Assembly: GCA_000952975.1 (NCBI GenBank)
Contig: LM997412.1
Coordinates: forward strand, 310,001 to 374,000
Direction of reading: 5' to 3'
Length of the DNA stretch: 64,000 bases
Source: Peptoniphilus sp. ING2-D1G
Lineage (GTDB): Bacteria > Bacillota > Clostridia > Tissierellales > Peptoniphilaceae
Positions 10,420 to 19,504 of the stretch are shown piece after piece; positions within the stretch are counted from its first letter, which is position 1; every line of letters begins with the position of its first letter. Both the position numbers and the translations under genes were made by a program. Below the pieces are notes generated by a model. The model did no database searches, was not told the DNA's origin, and saw only the letters and a list, made by a program, of their open reading frames with translations.

Positions 10420-11457
10420 ATGCTTAATAAAAATTCGTGGACTGATTATAATTATGAAATTCTCAAAAATATGATTGAAGAGTATAAAGGTGATAAAAAA
10501 CAAAAAAATTTTGTCGTCACCGATTGGGACAATACTGCAGCCAGCTTTGATGTGGAAGAAAATGTACTGCTCTATCAGATTTTAAATTTAAAATTTGCTT
10601 TTGAACCTGATGATATTGAAAAAGTTTTACTTCATGAGATAGATGATGTGCCTGATGTAATCAGTAAACTTGTAGAAAGAATAAAAGACAGCTATAAAAT
10701 TTTGTATAAATGCAGAGAAAATATTGAAAGCATAAAAGACACCGAAGAATACAGAGATTTCACTGCAGGTTTTTCATATTTTTATTTTATATATGTCAAT
10801 TCTTTGGAATACGGCCTTTCAAGCAGAAAATTTCTCCATGTGTTCTACAAAATGACTGAAGATGAACTCAGAGCAATTGCAGGAGAGGCTATAAATTATT
10901 TTAAAAATTTCAACAGGAAAAGCATGGAATTTGAAATGGAAGTAGACGGCAAAAGACTGCACACAAGAATCCAAACCGGTCTAAGGGAAATTCCCGAACA
11001 GGTTGATTTGATAAATACAATGAGAAAAAGCAATATAGATGTCTATGTATGCTCCGCCTCCTGTAAAATTGTAGTGGAAGAATTCGCGACATCAAAGGAC
11101 TTTCAATACGGATTTAAAAGAGATGAAATCATGGCGATGATTCCACTAAAGGATGGGGAAGGCAGATATACACTTGAACTCAACAAAGATAACTTAACCT
11201 ACTTGCAGGGAAAAGCGAGATATTTAAAAAAACTTGAGGAAAAATACAACAAACCTCCCGTTCTCTACATGGGAGACAGCAGAGGGGATTACTACGCACT
11301 TACTTATCCCGGACTTAAATACTCCTTAATAGTTGACAGGGATGATTTTGAGATGTTAAATAAATTAAAGGAACTGGCAAAAAGCAAAAAATTTGAAGAT
11401 ACAATTTACATGCTTCAACCCTTTGATAAAATAGAAGGGAAATTCATAAGTGAGTGA
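10420..11457 (+). CDS. HAD-superfamily phosphatase (phosphoserine phosphatase-like)
   Basis: 345 residues. HAD motif I is DWDNTA (nucleophile Asp and acid/base Asp, near residue 33), motif II lies in VCSASCK (Ser/Lys) and motif IV is MGDSRGDYYAL. An insertion of about 140 residues between motifs I and II forms a helical cap. The phosphatase class is clear but the substrate is not. A GTG at 10414 is also in frame; the ATG at 10420 follows AGGGGGG at good spacing. TATAAT at about 10386 is a likely -10. The stop overlaps the start of the next gene, suggesting a two-gene operon with the amidohydrolase. Confidence 0.75.
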   Translation: MLNKNSWTDYNYEILKNMIEEYKGDKKQKNFVVTDWDNTAASFDVEENVLLYQILNLKFAFEPDDIEKVLLHEIDDVPDVISKLVERIKDSYKILYKCRENIESIKDTEEYRDFTAGFSYFYFIYVNSLEYGLSSRKFLHVFYKMTEDELRAIAGEAINYFKNFNRKSMEFEMEVDGKRLHTRIQTGLREIPEQVDLINTMRKSNIDVYVCSASCKIVVEEFATSKDFQYGFKRDEIMAMIPLKDGEGRYTLELNKDNLTYLQGKARYLKKLEEKYNKPPVLYMGDSRGDYYALTYPGLKYSLIVDRDDFEMLNKLKELAKSKKFEDTIYMLQPFDKIEGKFISE

Positions 11458-12575
11458 TAAATATGGAAATTGACAAAATTTTAGAAAAGGCGGTACACCT
11501 TAGAAAAAAATTACACGAAAATGCGGAGATTTCGAATAAAGAAATTAAGACAAAAAAAATTCTGATGGATTTTTTAAGAGAGAATACAACTGTTGAAATA
11601 GTTGAATTCGAAAGATTTTTTTATGCGGTACATAGAGAAAATGAGGCGACAAAGACCGTCGCTTTAAGGTCTGAAATGGATGCCATAATCGACAATAACG
11701 GCTGTGCATTTCACGGATGCGGGCATGACGGACATGCCGCAATTCTCTGTGCCCTTGCGATGCTCATAGATAAAAAAAAATTGGGAAAAAATGTACTGTT
11801 TTTGTTCCAACACGGAGAAGAAAATGGAACTGGAGCAAGGGAAATAATGCCTTATTTAAAACCCCTTGATATCGATTATATCTTCGGATGTCATAACTTG
11901 CCGGGTATTGAAAAAAATAAAGCGGTCATAAAAGAAGGTGTGTTTTTCTGTGCATCAAAGGGCATCAATATAGATTTTATTGGAAAGCAAACTCACGCAT
12001 CAACACCGGAACTGGGCATCAATCCCATATATGCCATTGCAAAAATAGCAGAAGAGATTGAGGATTTTTCAAAATTCAAAGGATACGGAGAAAACGGGGA
12101 ATTTAAATCCATGGTGCTTGCCACAATTGTAAGTGCATCAGCAGGTAATAAAGACAATTATGGAATTTCTCCAGGACAGGGAAATTTGCAACTTACCCTT
12201 CGCTCGGAAAAAAGTGAAGATCTCCAAAGGTTAGAAGATAAAATACTTAAAATAGTAAAGAAACAAGCTGAAATCCATAAATTGGAACTAAAAGTGTCCT
12301 ATGATGATGAATTTTCAGATACGACTAACAGTTCAGAGGGAACGAGATTTATGGAAGAGCTTTTTTTAAAAAGAGGGTTTGATTATGTAAAAATAAATGA
12401 ACCCTACAGAACTTCAGAGGATTTTGGAGTATATCTCAAAAACTTAAAGGGGCATTTTTTAGGAGTGGGTTCAGGAGAGGATCAACCTCCTCTTCACGAT
12501 ATGAAATTTGATTTTCCCGATGACATAATGAAAAAATGCGTGGAAATATATCACGCAATTATTGAAGAAATATAA
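11454..12575 (+). CDS. M20D-family amidohydrolase / peptidase
   Basis: About 373 residues, of the aminoacylase/carboxypeptidase type (relatives include N-acyl amino acid and indole-acetyl amide hydrolases). Metal-site motifs include ALRSEMDA, HGCGHDGHAA, QHGEENGTG and FGCHNLPG, with a terminal His in the PPLHDMKFDF region. A GTG at 11454 overlaps the preceding stop by four bases, and an ATG at 11463 is an alternative start with no better ribosome site. It is probably translated together with the HAD phosphatase. The substrate is probably an acylated amino acid; this is inference. Confidence 0.8.
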   Translation: MINMEIDKILEKAVHLRKKLHENAEISNKEIKTKKILMDFLRENTTVEIVEFERFFYAVHRENEATKTVALRSEMDAIIDNNGCAFHGCGHDGHAAILCALAMLIDKKKLGKNVLFLFQHGEENGTGAREIMPYLKPLDIDYIFGCHNLPGIEKNKAVIKEGVFFCASKGINIDFIGKQTHASTPELGINPIYAIAKIAEEIEDFSKFKGYGENGEFKSMVLATIVSASAGNKDNYGISPGQGNLQLTLRSEKSEDLQRLEDKILKIVKKQAEIHKLELKVSYDDEFSDTTNSSEGTRFMEELFLKRGFDYVKINEPYRTSEDFGVYLKNLKGHFLGVGSGEDQPPLHDMKFDFPDDIMKKCVEIYHAIIEEI

Positions 12576-12612
12576 AGAGGAATTTACCTATATAAATTTA
12601 ATATGTAACAAA

Positions 12613-12644
12613 TAAAGCCACCATATCGGTGGCTTTATTTTATT
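12613..12644. terminator. Bidirectional terminator between the amidohydrolase and ahpC
   Basis: Hairpin AAAGCCACC-ATATC-GGTGGCTTT with T-rich flank on the plus strand and A-rich flank on the other side, between two convergent genes. Confidence 0.85.
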
Positions 12645-12649
12645 CTATA

Positions 12650-13216
12650 TTAAATTTGTCCTACCAGATCAATTCCGGGGCTTAAGGTTTCTTTTCCGGG
12701 TTCCCAATTTGCCGGGCATACTTTATCGCCGTGCTCGTGAACAAACTGTGCCGCTTGAACCTTTCTTAAAAGTTCTTTGGCATTTCTTCCGATTCCGGGT
12801 GAGTGGATTTCATAGGCCACTATTTCAAGATCGGGATTTATTATAAAAGTTCCCCTAAGAGCCTGACCTTCATCTTCGAGCAATATTCCGAAAAACTTTG
12901 AAAGTTTCATATTTCTGTCCGCAATCATGGGAAATTGAACTTTGCTTACTGCATCGCTCGATTCGTGCCATTGTTTGTGAGTGAATTCTGAGTCTGTGGA
13001 AACAGAATAGATCTCTGCTCCGATTTTCTTAAATCCTTCATAGTTATTTGCTAAATCTTCCAGTTCTGTAGGGCAAACGAAAGTAAAATCTCCGGGGTAA
13101 AAGAAAAACACCGACCATTTTCCTTGTAAATCTTTTTCAGTAACTTCTCCGAAAGCTTTTTCATGATATACAGGAGCTTTAAATTCTTCAATTTTTTTAT
13201 TAATTAAATTTTTCAT
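12650..13216 (-). CDS. ahpC: Typical 2-Cys peroxiredoxin (AhpC)
   Basis: 188 residues from the ATG at 13216 (an ATG two codons earlier directly abuts the AAGGA box, so the inner start is preferred). It reduces peroxides with a peroxidatic cysteine, C48 in FTFVCPTE, and a resolving cysteine, C167 in VCPANW. Full length. No ahpF partner is adjacent, so the reductant comes from elsewhere. Upstream, the palindrome AGATTATAATCT (13253-13264) overlaps a likely -10 and resembles half of a PerR-type box; that regulatory reading is tentative. Confidence 0.95.
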   Translation of the reverse strand: MKNLINKKIEEFKAPVYHEKAFGEVTEKDLQGKWSVFFFYPGDFTFVCPTELEDLANNYEGFKKIGAEIYSVSTDSEFTHKQWHESSDAVSKVQFPMIADRNMKLSKFFGILLEDEGQALRGTFIINPDLEIVAYEIHSPGIGRNAKELLRKVQAAQFVHEHGDKVCPANWEPGKETLSPGIDLVGQI

Positions 13217-13319
13217 AATCATTCCTTCTCAGAAAATATATACCCAAAAGGTAGATTATAATCTTATTTTTGAAAAATATTATCAAAATAAAATTTACAA
13301 AAAATTTAAGATAAAACAT

Positions 13320-13617
13320 TTGACTTTTAATTTCAATGATAGTACAATATACAAAACTTAAAGATAAACTTTATAAAGAGAAGAGTATCCGAGGGATATG
13401 ATAACAGAGAGCTTCGTTTGGTGAAAGAAGTGGATTTGAAATCGGAGAACATGGTCTTTTTTTAGAAGGTGTCGAATATTTTAGGCATCTGCGGGATTGC
13501 CCGTTACAGCAATAGAGTATGGTAGTACTTGAAGAGGTTATTATCGTGAGGTAATAATAAATAAAGGTGGTAACACGTGAGTTCGCTTTCGTCCTTAGAG
13601 GATGAAAGCTTTTTTTA
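13320..13617 (+). promoter_or_regulatory. Promoter and Met T-box leader of the metY operon
   Basis: Promoter TTGACT (13320-13325), 17-base spacer, TACAAT (13343-13348). The leader has Stem I with AGAGAGC and TTTGGTGAAAG, then the specifier segment GAGAACATGGTC, in which ATG codes for Met, about 13447-13452. The T-box core AAAGGTGGTAACACG lies at about 13563-13577. The terminator hairpin GCTTTCGTCC-TTAG-AGGATGAAAGC is followed by a T run (about 13587-13617). Uncharged tRNA-Met should allow read-through into metY and metA-AK. Confidence 0.9.
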
Positions 13618-13644
13618 TTGCCAATAAAATTTTAGGAGGAAAAT

Positions 13645-14931
13645 ATGAAGAAGGAAGATATCAGAAGTTTAAAATTGGAATCTATATGTGTGCAAGGCGG
13701 ATACCAACCGAAAAACGGAGAGCCGAGAATCGCTCCCATAGTTCAATCAACTGCCTACAAGTATGACAGCGCAGACACAGTGGGAAATCTATTTGATTTG
13801 AAGGAATCAGGATATTTTTATTCAAGACTCGCAAATCCCACTGTGGGGTATTTGGAAGAAAAAATTGCGGAGTTGGACGGAGGGATTGCAGCCATGGGTA
13901 CATCATCGGGTCAATCGGCTACACTTCTGTCGATACTGACTCTTTGCTCACAGGGAGACAACATAATTGCGATGAATAATCTCTACGGAGGAACTCATAC
14001 CCTTATCGGCTCCACCATCGGAAAATTCGGTATTAAGACGAAATTTGTTCCAGTAAATGATGTTGAGAAGATAAGAGAGTGCGCAGATGAAAATACTAAA
14101 TTGATATTTGCTGAAACCATCGGAAATCCCACTGTAGGAGTTTTGGATATAGAAAGAGTTTCAGATGTCGCTCATGAGTTGGGAATTCCCCTTATAGTCG
14201 ATAATACCCTTACAACTCCCGTTCTTTGCAGACCACTTGATCATGGAGCTGATATAGTGGTATATTCGTCCACCAAGTATTTGGACGGACACGCAACTTC
14301 AGTGGGCGGATTAATTGTAGATGGAGGAAAATTTGACTGGACAAAGGGAAAATTCGATTGTTTGACAGAACCGGATCCCAATTATCACGGACTAAGCTAC
14401 ACGCAAACCTTTAAGGATTTGGCCTATATCACCAAGGCAAGGGCTGTTTACATGAGAGATTTGGGAGCGATAATGAGTCCCTTCAACGGATTTTTGACAA
14501 ATTTGGGAATTGAAACCCTTGCCCTGAGAATGCAAAGACACAGTGAAAATGCCGTTAAAGTGGCTGAATATCTGGAAAAACACGATAAAGTCGAGTGGGT
14601 TAAATATCCCAAGCTTAAAACCGGAAAAGATTATGAGCTTGCTGAGAAATATTTACCCAAGGGAGGCAGCGGTGTAATAGCCTTTGGAGTAAAGGGTGGA
14701 GTTGAACCCACTAAGAAATGGATAGATTCATTAAAGATGATAAGTCTTGTGGTGCACGTTGCAGATGTCAGAAGTCATGCCCTTCATCCGGCGAGTATGA
14801 CCCACAGACAATTATCCGATGCCGATTTAAAAAGCGGTGGAATTTCTCCTAATTTAGTCAGACTGTCAGTGGGAATTGAAAATGTGGACGATATAATTGA
14901 CGATATTGAACAAGCTTTTGAAAATATTTAA
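13645..14931 (+). CDS. metY: O-acetylhomoserine sulfhydrylase (PLP enzyme)
   Basis: 428 residues, usual length for MetY. It condenses O-acetylhomoserine with sulfide to give homocysteine (or with methanethiol to give methionine). PLP-binding Lys211 is in YSSTKYLDGH. Other Cys/Met-metabolism family motifs are YSRLANPT, GTSSGQSA and IVDNTLTTP, with a C-terminal RLSVGIE. AGGAGG precedes the ATG. It is first gene after the Met T-box and 11 bases before the MetA-kinase fusion that makes its substrate. Confidence 0.93.
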   Translation: MKKEDIRSLKLESICVQGGYQPKNGEPRIAPIVQSTAYKYDSADTVGNLFDLKESGYFYSRLANPTVGYLEEKIAELDGGIAAMGTSSGQSATLLSILTLCSQGDNIIAMNNLYGGTHTLIGSTIGKFGIKTKFVPVNDVEKIRECADENTKLIFAETIGNPTVGVLDIERVSDVAHELGIPLIVDNTLTTPVLCRPLDHGADIVVYSSTKYLDGHATSVGGLIVDGGKFDWTKGKFDCLTEPDPNYHGLSYTQTFKDLAYITKARAVYMRDLGAIMSPFNGFLTNLGIETLALRMQRHSENAVKVAEYLEKHDKVEWVKYPKLKTGKDYELAEKYLPKGGSGVIAFGVKGGVEPTKKWIDSLKMISLVVHVADVRSHALHPASMTHRQLSDADLKSGGISPNLVRLSVGIENVDDIIDDIEQAFENI

Positions 14932-14942
14932 GGAGTGAGAGT

Positions 14943-16739
14943 ATGCCTTTAATAATACCGAAGGATTTAATCAGCCAGGAAACCCTGGAAAAAGAAAATA
15001 TCTTCATAATGGATGAAAACAGAGCGGGAACTCAAGATATCAGACCTCTTAAAATCGCAATAGTGAATTTGATGCCTAAAAAAGAAGAAACGGAACTTCA
15101 ACTCATAAGAATGCTTTCCAATACCGCCCTTCAAATAAATATAGACCTCATAAGAATGAAGACACATAATCCCAAAAACACCAGCATAAAACACCTTGAA
15201 AGATTTTACAAGACCTTTGATGAAGTGAAGGATTCGAAGTATGACGCCATGATAGTGACAGGAGCTCCCGTAGAGCTTCTTCAATATGAAAAGATAAAGT
15301 ATTGGTCGGAGCTTAAGGAGATTTTCGACTATGCAAAGGAAAATGTATTTTCCACCATGTTTATCTGTTGGTCGGCACAGGCTGCAATTTTTCACTACTA
15401 CGGAGTGGATTGTCAAGTCGCTGACGAAAAGGTCTTCGGAGTTTTCGAATTTGACAAACTTCAAGAGGACAAGCTATTTAAGGGTTTTGACGATACATTT
15501 TCACTGCCCACTTCAAGACACACTTTAGTGAGAGAAGAGGATTTAGCAGATATCAAAGACTTGAAAATACTGGCTTCAAGACCCGATACAGGCGTAGGGA
15601 TCGCAACTACCCATGACAACAGATTCGTCTTCAACTTCGGGCATTTTGAATATGAAAAAGACACTTTGCACAAGGAATATTTAAGAGATATCTCCAAAAA
15701 TAGAAAGATATCCATACCCAAAGATTACTATGTTGAAGACGACTATAAAAAAGGCATTAAACTCAGATGGAGATCTGTGGGTAACTTGTTTTTCTCAAAC
15801 TGGATCAACTATTGCGTATATCAGGAAACACCCTACGAAATAGAAGAGATAAAGGTCAAAAACGTGTCTAAATTCGGCGGTTCGTCCCTTTCAGACCACA
15901 TACAGTTTTCAAAGGTGAAGGATATAATCAGCAAGAATGACGACAGGGATATAATAGTGGTTTCCGCACCGGGAAAGAGAAATACAAGAGATACAAAAGT
16001 TACGGACAAGCTTATTGAAATCCATGAAAATAAAAAGAACATCAGGGATATTGAAGATATAATTGAAAGGCTTAAAATCGAACTTGAAGGATCAAAGGAT
16101 ATGCTTAGTAGAAATATTACCGAGGTCAAGGGCAGATTTGAAGATATTGCGGTGAATTTAAAGCTGGAGGACGGTTTTTTGACGGAAATAAATTCTGTAT
16201 TTAAGGACATAGAACAGTCGGACTCAAGGGACTTTATAATCAGCAGAGGTGAGTATTTAAATGCCAGGATAATGGCAAAATATTTAGGTTATAAATTCAT
16301 AGATGCAAAGGATGTAATAGTTTTCGATAAAAATAAAGAAGTTGATTTAAAGGAAAGCTACAAAAGAATAAATGAACACTTCAAAGAAAAGGAGAAGGTT
16401 GTAATTCCGGGATTTTATGGAGCGGATCTGTACGGAAATATAATCACCTTTGACAGAGGAGGCTCGGATTATACAGGCTCCATAATAGCTGGAGCATTAA
16501 ATGCCGCTGTGTATGAAAACTGGACCGATGTAAACGGAGTGATGGACTCCGATCCCAAGAAAAATGAAAACTCAAAAACCTATAAAAATTTAAGCTACAA
16601 TGAACTGAGTAAGATAATTCAAAGCGGAGCTGAAGTCTACCAATTGGATGCCATAAAGCCTGTAAGAGATAAGAATATAACAATAAAAATTTTAAATACC
16701 AATGATCCGGAAAATGAAGGCACAAGTGTAAGAGATTGA
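14943..16739 (+). CDS. Fusion: homoserine O-acetyltransferase (MetA) + aspartokinase catalytic domain
   Basis: 598 residues. Residues 1-300 are MetA: catalytic Cys142 in FICWSAQA, His234 and Glu236 in NFGHFEYE. Glu111 (GAPVE) is the position where Glu marks acetyl-CoA use and Gly marks succinyl-CoA use, which agrees with MetY next door. Residues 308-598 are an aspartokinase catalytic domain: KFGGSS (310-315), SRGEYLNA (434-441), FDRGGSDYTG (503-512), ENWTDVNG (525-532). No ACT regulatory domains follow; the protein ends at the kinase domain. The join is in frame with no stop or shift. MetA lacks introns or linkers beyond about eight residues. It catalyses the first aspartate-pathway step and the methionine-committing step, so dedicated flux to methionine is inferred. 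Confidence 0.9.
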   Translation: MPLIIPKDLISQETLEKENIFIMDENRAGTQDIRPLKIAIVNLMPKKEETELQLIRMLSNTALQINIDLIRMKTHNPKNTSIKHLERFYKTFDEVKDSKYDAMIVTGAPVELLQYEKIKYWSELKEIFDYAKENVFSTMFICWSAQAAIFHYYGVDCQVADEKVFGVFEFDKLQEDKLFKGFDDTFSLPTSRHTLVREEDLADIKDLKILASRPDTGVGIATTHDNRFVFNFGHFEYEKDTLHKEYLRDISKNRKISIPKDYYVEDDYKKGIKLRWRSVGNLFFSNWINYCVYQETPYEIEEIKVKNVSKFGGSSLSDHIQFSKVKDIISKNDDRDIIVVSAPGKRNTRDTKVTDKLIEIHENKKNIRDIEDIIERLKIELEGSKDMLSRNITEVKGRFEDIAVNLKLEDGFLTEINSVFKDIEQSDSRDFIISRGEYLNARIMAKYLGYKFIDAKDVIVFDKNKEVDLKESYKRINEHFKEKEKVVIPGFYGADLYGNIITFDRGGSDYTGSIIAGALNAAVYENWTDVNGVMDSDPKKNENSKTYKNLSYNELSKIIQSGAEVYQLDAIKPVRDKNITIKILNTNDPENEGTSVRD

Positions 16740-16744
16740 AATAA

Positions 16745-16770
16745 TCCCCCGACATGGACGGGGGTTTTTC
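16745..16770 (+). terminator. Terminator of the metY operon
   Basis: CCCCCG-ACATGGA-CGGGGG followed by TTTTT, six bases after the stop of the fusion gene. Confidence 0.9.
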
Positions 16771-16783
16771 TCATATGGATGAA

Positions 16784-16872
16784 ATCGACCGCCTCTACGG
16801 GCAATGGATTCAAATATAAAAAGGCAAGGGAGGATGCCTTCATCGTCCCGAATTATGATACGCATCGGGATA
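16784..16872. repeat. Degenerate A/B palindromic repeat
   Basis: A partial type B piece (CCGCCTCTACGGGC, about 16789-16802), then a type A copy in the opposite orientation to most others (GGATGCC-TTCATCGTCCCG, about 16831-16850). Mismatches show decay. Likely promoter TATAAT for the following gene lies at about 16907-16912. Confidence 0.6.
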
Positions 16873-16940
16873 TTTAAAATATTAAGCCAAGTTAATACAA
16901 CTCTGGTATAATAAATTTAAAATCACAAAGGAGTAATCGC

Positions 16941-17951
16941 ATGAAAAAATTATACAAGAGCATTGCATTATTTTTTGCCCTATTGATTTTGGTATCATGT
17001 ACAGCGAAAAAGGATGCAGTTGAAAATAAAGTTGAAGAAAACACAACTATGAGCAAAGTAACAGCAGAGCCTATAAAAGTATTGGCGCTAAAGGGTCCCA
17101 CAGGGATGGGTCTTTCAAAATTGATGGAAGAATCTGAAAAAGGAAATACTGAGAATTCCTATGAATTTGAATTGGTTGCATCGCCACAGGATTTAATAGC
17201 CAAGGCTGTTAAAAATGAGGCCGATATAATAGCCATGCCCTCCAATATGGCTGCAGTTTTATGGAATAAGACAGAAGGGAAATTCAGCGTATTAAATGTA
17301 AACACCTTGGGAGTTTTGTATATAGTGGGAAGAAATGATGAAATAAAAGAGGTCTCAGACTTAAAGGGCAAGACCATATATGCATCGGGAAAAGGTGCAA
17401 GCCCTGAGTATTCCTTCAATTACATTTTATCGAAAAATGCCATAAGCCCTGAAGATGTAAACATAGTTTGGAAAAATGAACATGCAGAAGTTGTCGGTGA
17501 GCTTGCAAAGGATGAAAATGCACTGGGTCTCATTCCGCAACCCTTTGTGGCTGTAGCCTCTACGAAGATTGAAAATCTAAAAATATTTCTCGATTTGACA
17601 AAGGAATGGGAAAAGATAGGGGAAGGTTCTCAGCTGGTGATGGGAGTAACAGTTGCAGGGGATGAATTCATTGAGGGAAGGGAAGAAGCCGTAGCTGAAT
17701 TTTTACGAGAATACAGAGAATCAGTGGATTTTGTAAATAAAAACGTCTCGGATTCAGCGGATTTGATGGAAAAGTTCGGAATACTCGATGCAAAAATAGC
17801 TGAAAAGGCCATACCCTATTGCAATATAGTAAGTTTAGAAGGAGAAGATTCAAAATCTGCTCTTGAAGGATATTTAAAAGTTCTATTTGAGGCAAATCCT
17901 CAATCGGTAGGCGGTGTGCTTCCTGATGAAAGCTTGTACTACATCAAATAA
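16941..17951 (+). CDS. ABC transporter substrate-binding lipoprotein (SsuA/ThiY/NMT1-like)
   Basis: 336 residues. Signal peptide with lipobox LILVSC, so the mature protein is lipid-anchored at Cys20. After a Lys/Glu-rich linker, the fold matches periplasmic-binding type 2 proteins of the nitrate/sulfonate/thiamine-precursor group: an early VLALKGPTG strand, DLKGKTIYASGKGASPEY, and a hinge with LGLIPQPFVA. The ligand cannot be read from sequence. AAGGAG precedes the ATG. It is the first of three overlapping genes with permease and ATPase, forming a complete importer. Confidence 0.85.
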   Translation: MKKLYKSIALFFALLILVSCTAKKDAVENKVEENTTMSKVTAEPIKVLALKGPTGMGLSKLMEESEKGNTENSYEFELVASPQDLIAKAVKNEADIIAMPSNMAAVLWNKTEGKFSVLNVNTLGVLYIVGRNDEIKEVSDLKGKTIYASGKGASPEYSFNYILSKNAISPEDVNIVWKNEHAEVVGELAKDENALGLIPQPFVAVASTKIENLKIFLDLTKEWEKIGEGSQLVMGVTVAGDEFIEGREEAVAEFLREYRESVDFVNKNVSDSADLMEKFGILDAKIAEKAIPYCNIVSLEGEDSKSALEGYLKVLFEANPQSVGGVLPDESLYYIK

Positions 17952-18705
17952 AGACAATAAAAAAAGGACTGTTTTAGCCATAGCGATTTTAATTTTGCTA
18001 TGGCAGTTGGCAGCCCTTATTTTTCCGGTAAAATTTTTAATAGCAACTCCCTTACAAGTAGTGAGGAAATTGTCTGAACTCCTTGGAGAAATCGATTTTT
18101 GGCAGAGAATTGCATATTCCTGCTTTAGGATTTTGACAGGGCTTGTCCTTGCAATTGTATTGGGAGTTTTATGTGCCATGGTTTCTCTAAAGAGAAAATT
18201 TTTAAGAGAGATCATAAATCAATTTTCAAATCTTTTAAAATCTACACCTGTAATCGTAATAGCGATAGTACTTTTAATAATATTTTCAGATAATTCAGTG
18301 ACTGCTGTGGTCGTGCTTATGGCATGTTTTCCGGTAATATACATAAATTTCCTGGAGGGTTTGGACAACACCGATGTGAAGATGCTTGAGTTGGCGAAAG
18401 TTTATGATTTTACCGAGTACAAAAAATGGAAATACATAAGATTCAGATCTGCAAAATCTCACCTTAAATCTGCCGTACTGATAACATCGGGTATGGCGTG
18501 GAAGGCGGGAATTGCGGCTGAGGTCATGGGACTGCCCGATAAAAGCATAGGGGAGGCAATTTACTCTTCGAAGATATTTTTGTACACGGAGGAGATATTT
18601 GCCTACGCCCTGGTGATAATACTTCTGAGTAAAGTCACTGAAAAATTGATGATTTTTATTTTCGATACCTTTTATCTTGTATTTATGGAGAGCAAAAATG
18701 ATTGA
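17926..18705 (+). CDS. ABC transporter permease (SsuC/BPD_transp_1 type)
   Basis: 259 residues with about six hydrophobic segments and the inner-membrane permease coupling region (EVMGLPDKSIGEAIYSS near the C-terminus, an EAA-like loop). Family members carry nitrate, sulfonate, taurine or thiamine precursors. The ATG at 17926 overlaps the end of the binding-protein gene by 26 bases; an in-frame GTG at 17914 is possible but lies in a less likely position. Translational coupling is expected. Confidence 0.8.
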   Translation: MKACTTSNKDNKKRTVLAIAILILLWQLAALIFPVKFLIATPLQVVRKLSELLGEIDFWQRIAYSCFRILTGLVLAIVLGVLCAMVSLKRKFLREIINQFSNLLKSTPVIVIAIVLLIIFSDNSVTAVVVLMACFPVIYINFLEGLDNTDVKMLELAKVYDFTEYKKWKYIRFRSAKSHLKSAVLITSGMAWKAGIAAEVMGLPDKSIGEAIYSSKIFLYTEEIFAYALVIILLSKVTEKLMIFIFDTFYLVFMESKND

Positions 18706-19267
18706 AATCAAAAATTTAAATAAAAAATACGGAGAGGAAGTTCTCTTTGAGGATTTCAACATATCCTTTTACGAAGGAGAAATAAACGTCATCATGGGAA
18801 AATCGGGACTGGGAAAGACCACTCTTTTGAGAATTATGATGGGACTTGAAGATTTTGAAGGAGAAATCCTAAATTTGCCTGAAGTAGCCAATGCTGTTTT
18901 TCAAGAAGAAAGACTGGTGGAGGATTTGTCGGTATATAAAAACATATCCTTGGGATTTAGAGATAAACCCATTGAAGAGAGGATAATGTCCGGGCTTAAG
19001 CACTTGGACATCATGGATAAAGCACATTTTCCCTGCAGGAATCTTTCCGGGGGGATGAAAAGAAGAGTGAGCGTACTGAGAGCTATAGTTCCCGATTCAG
19101 ATATAGTCTATATGGATGAACCCTTTGAGGGATTGGACGAGGTAAATAAAAACAAACTGATCGACTATATTTTAGAGAACAAAGGAGAAAGGACAATGCT
19201 CATAGTACTTCATGACATCGATGATGCAAAGGCACTGGGTGCAAGGATTTTCAACATAGACAGCTGA
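18698..19267 (+). CDS. ABC transporter ATP-binding protein (short, SsuB-like)
   Basis: 189 residues. Walker A is GKSGLGKTT, the signature is LSGGMKRRVS, Walker B is IVYMDEPFEGLD, and the switch His is in VLHDIDDA. The Q-loop is VFQEER. It is shorter than typical SsuB (about 240-255), ending soon after the switch region. The ATG at 18698 follows GGAGAG and overlaps the permease by eight bases. It powers the importer encoded upstream. Confidence 0.88.
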   Translation: MIEIKNLNKKYGEEVLFEDFNISFYEGEINVIMGKSGLGKTTLLRIMMGLEDFEGEILNLPEVANAVFQEERLVEDLSVYKNISLGFRDKPIEERIMSGLKHLDIMDKAHFPCRNLSGGMKRRVSVLRAIVPDSDIVYMDEPFEGLDEVNKNKLIDYILENKGERTMLIVLHDIDDAKALGARIFNIDS

Positions 19268-19330
19268 TATAAAACAACAAAATTTTCTGTAAATAAATAT
19301 TTACCTATAAAAAATAGTTTAAATTTTTTG

Positions 19331-19359
19331 TTGACAATATTTTTAAAGTAAACTATAAT
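19331..19359 (+). promoter_or_regulatory. Consensus sigma-A promoter of the tRNA cluster
   Basis: Perfect TTGACA (19331-19336), 17-base spacer, perfect TATAAT (19354-19359), about 44 bases before tRNA-Ser. Strong promoters of this kind are usual for stable RNA genes. Confidence 0.9.
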
Positions 19360-19402
19360 AAACAAAGCGGTTCAAAAAGGAAGTTTAAACGACGGCTAGA
19401 AT

Positions 19403-19495
19403 GGAGAAATACTCAAGAGGCTGAAGAGGCTCCCCTGCTAAGGGAGTAGGGCTCATTTTAGGGTCGCGAGGGTTCAAATCCCTCTTTCTCCGCCA
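19403..19495 (+). tRNA. tRNA-Ser (GCT)
   Basis: 93-nt class II tRNA. Acceptor GGAGAAA pairs with TTTCTCC, there is a long variable arm, and the anticodon GCT sits in the loop of CTCCCCTGCTAAGGGAG. The CCA end is encoded. First gene after the consensus promoter. Confidence 0.95.
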
Positions 19496-19504
19496 AAATG
19501 GTGA

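Noticed and set aside
10256..10474. 72-codon frame covering the repeat pair and the HAD gene start
   Set aside because: It reads through palindromic repeats and overlaps the HAD gene in another frame.
15833..16210. Ser-rich antisense frame within the MetA-kinase gene
   Set aside because: Composition reflects the complementary strand of Lys/Glu/Asp-rich coding sequence; no start signal.
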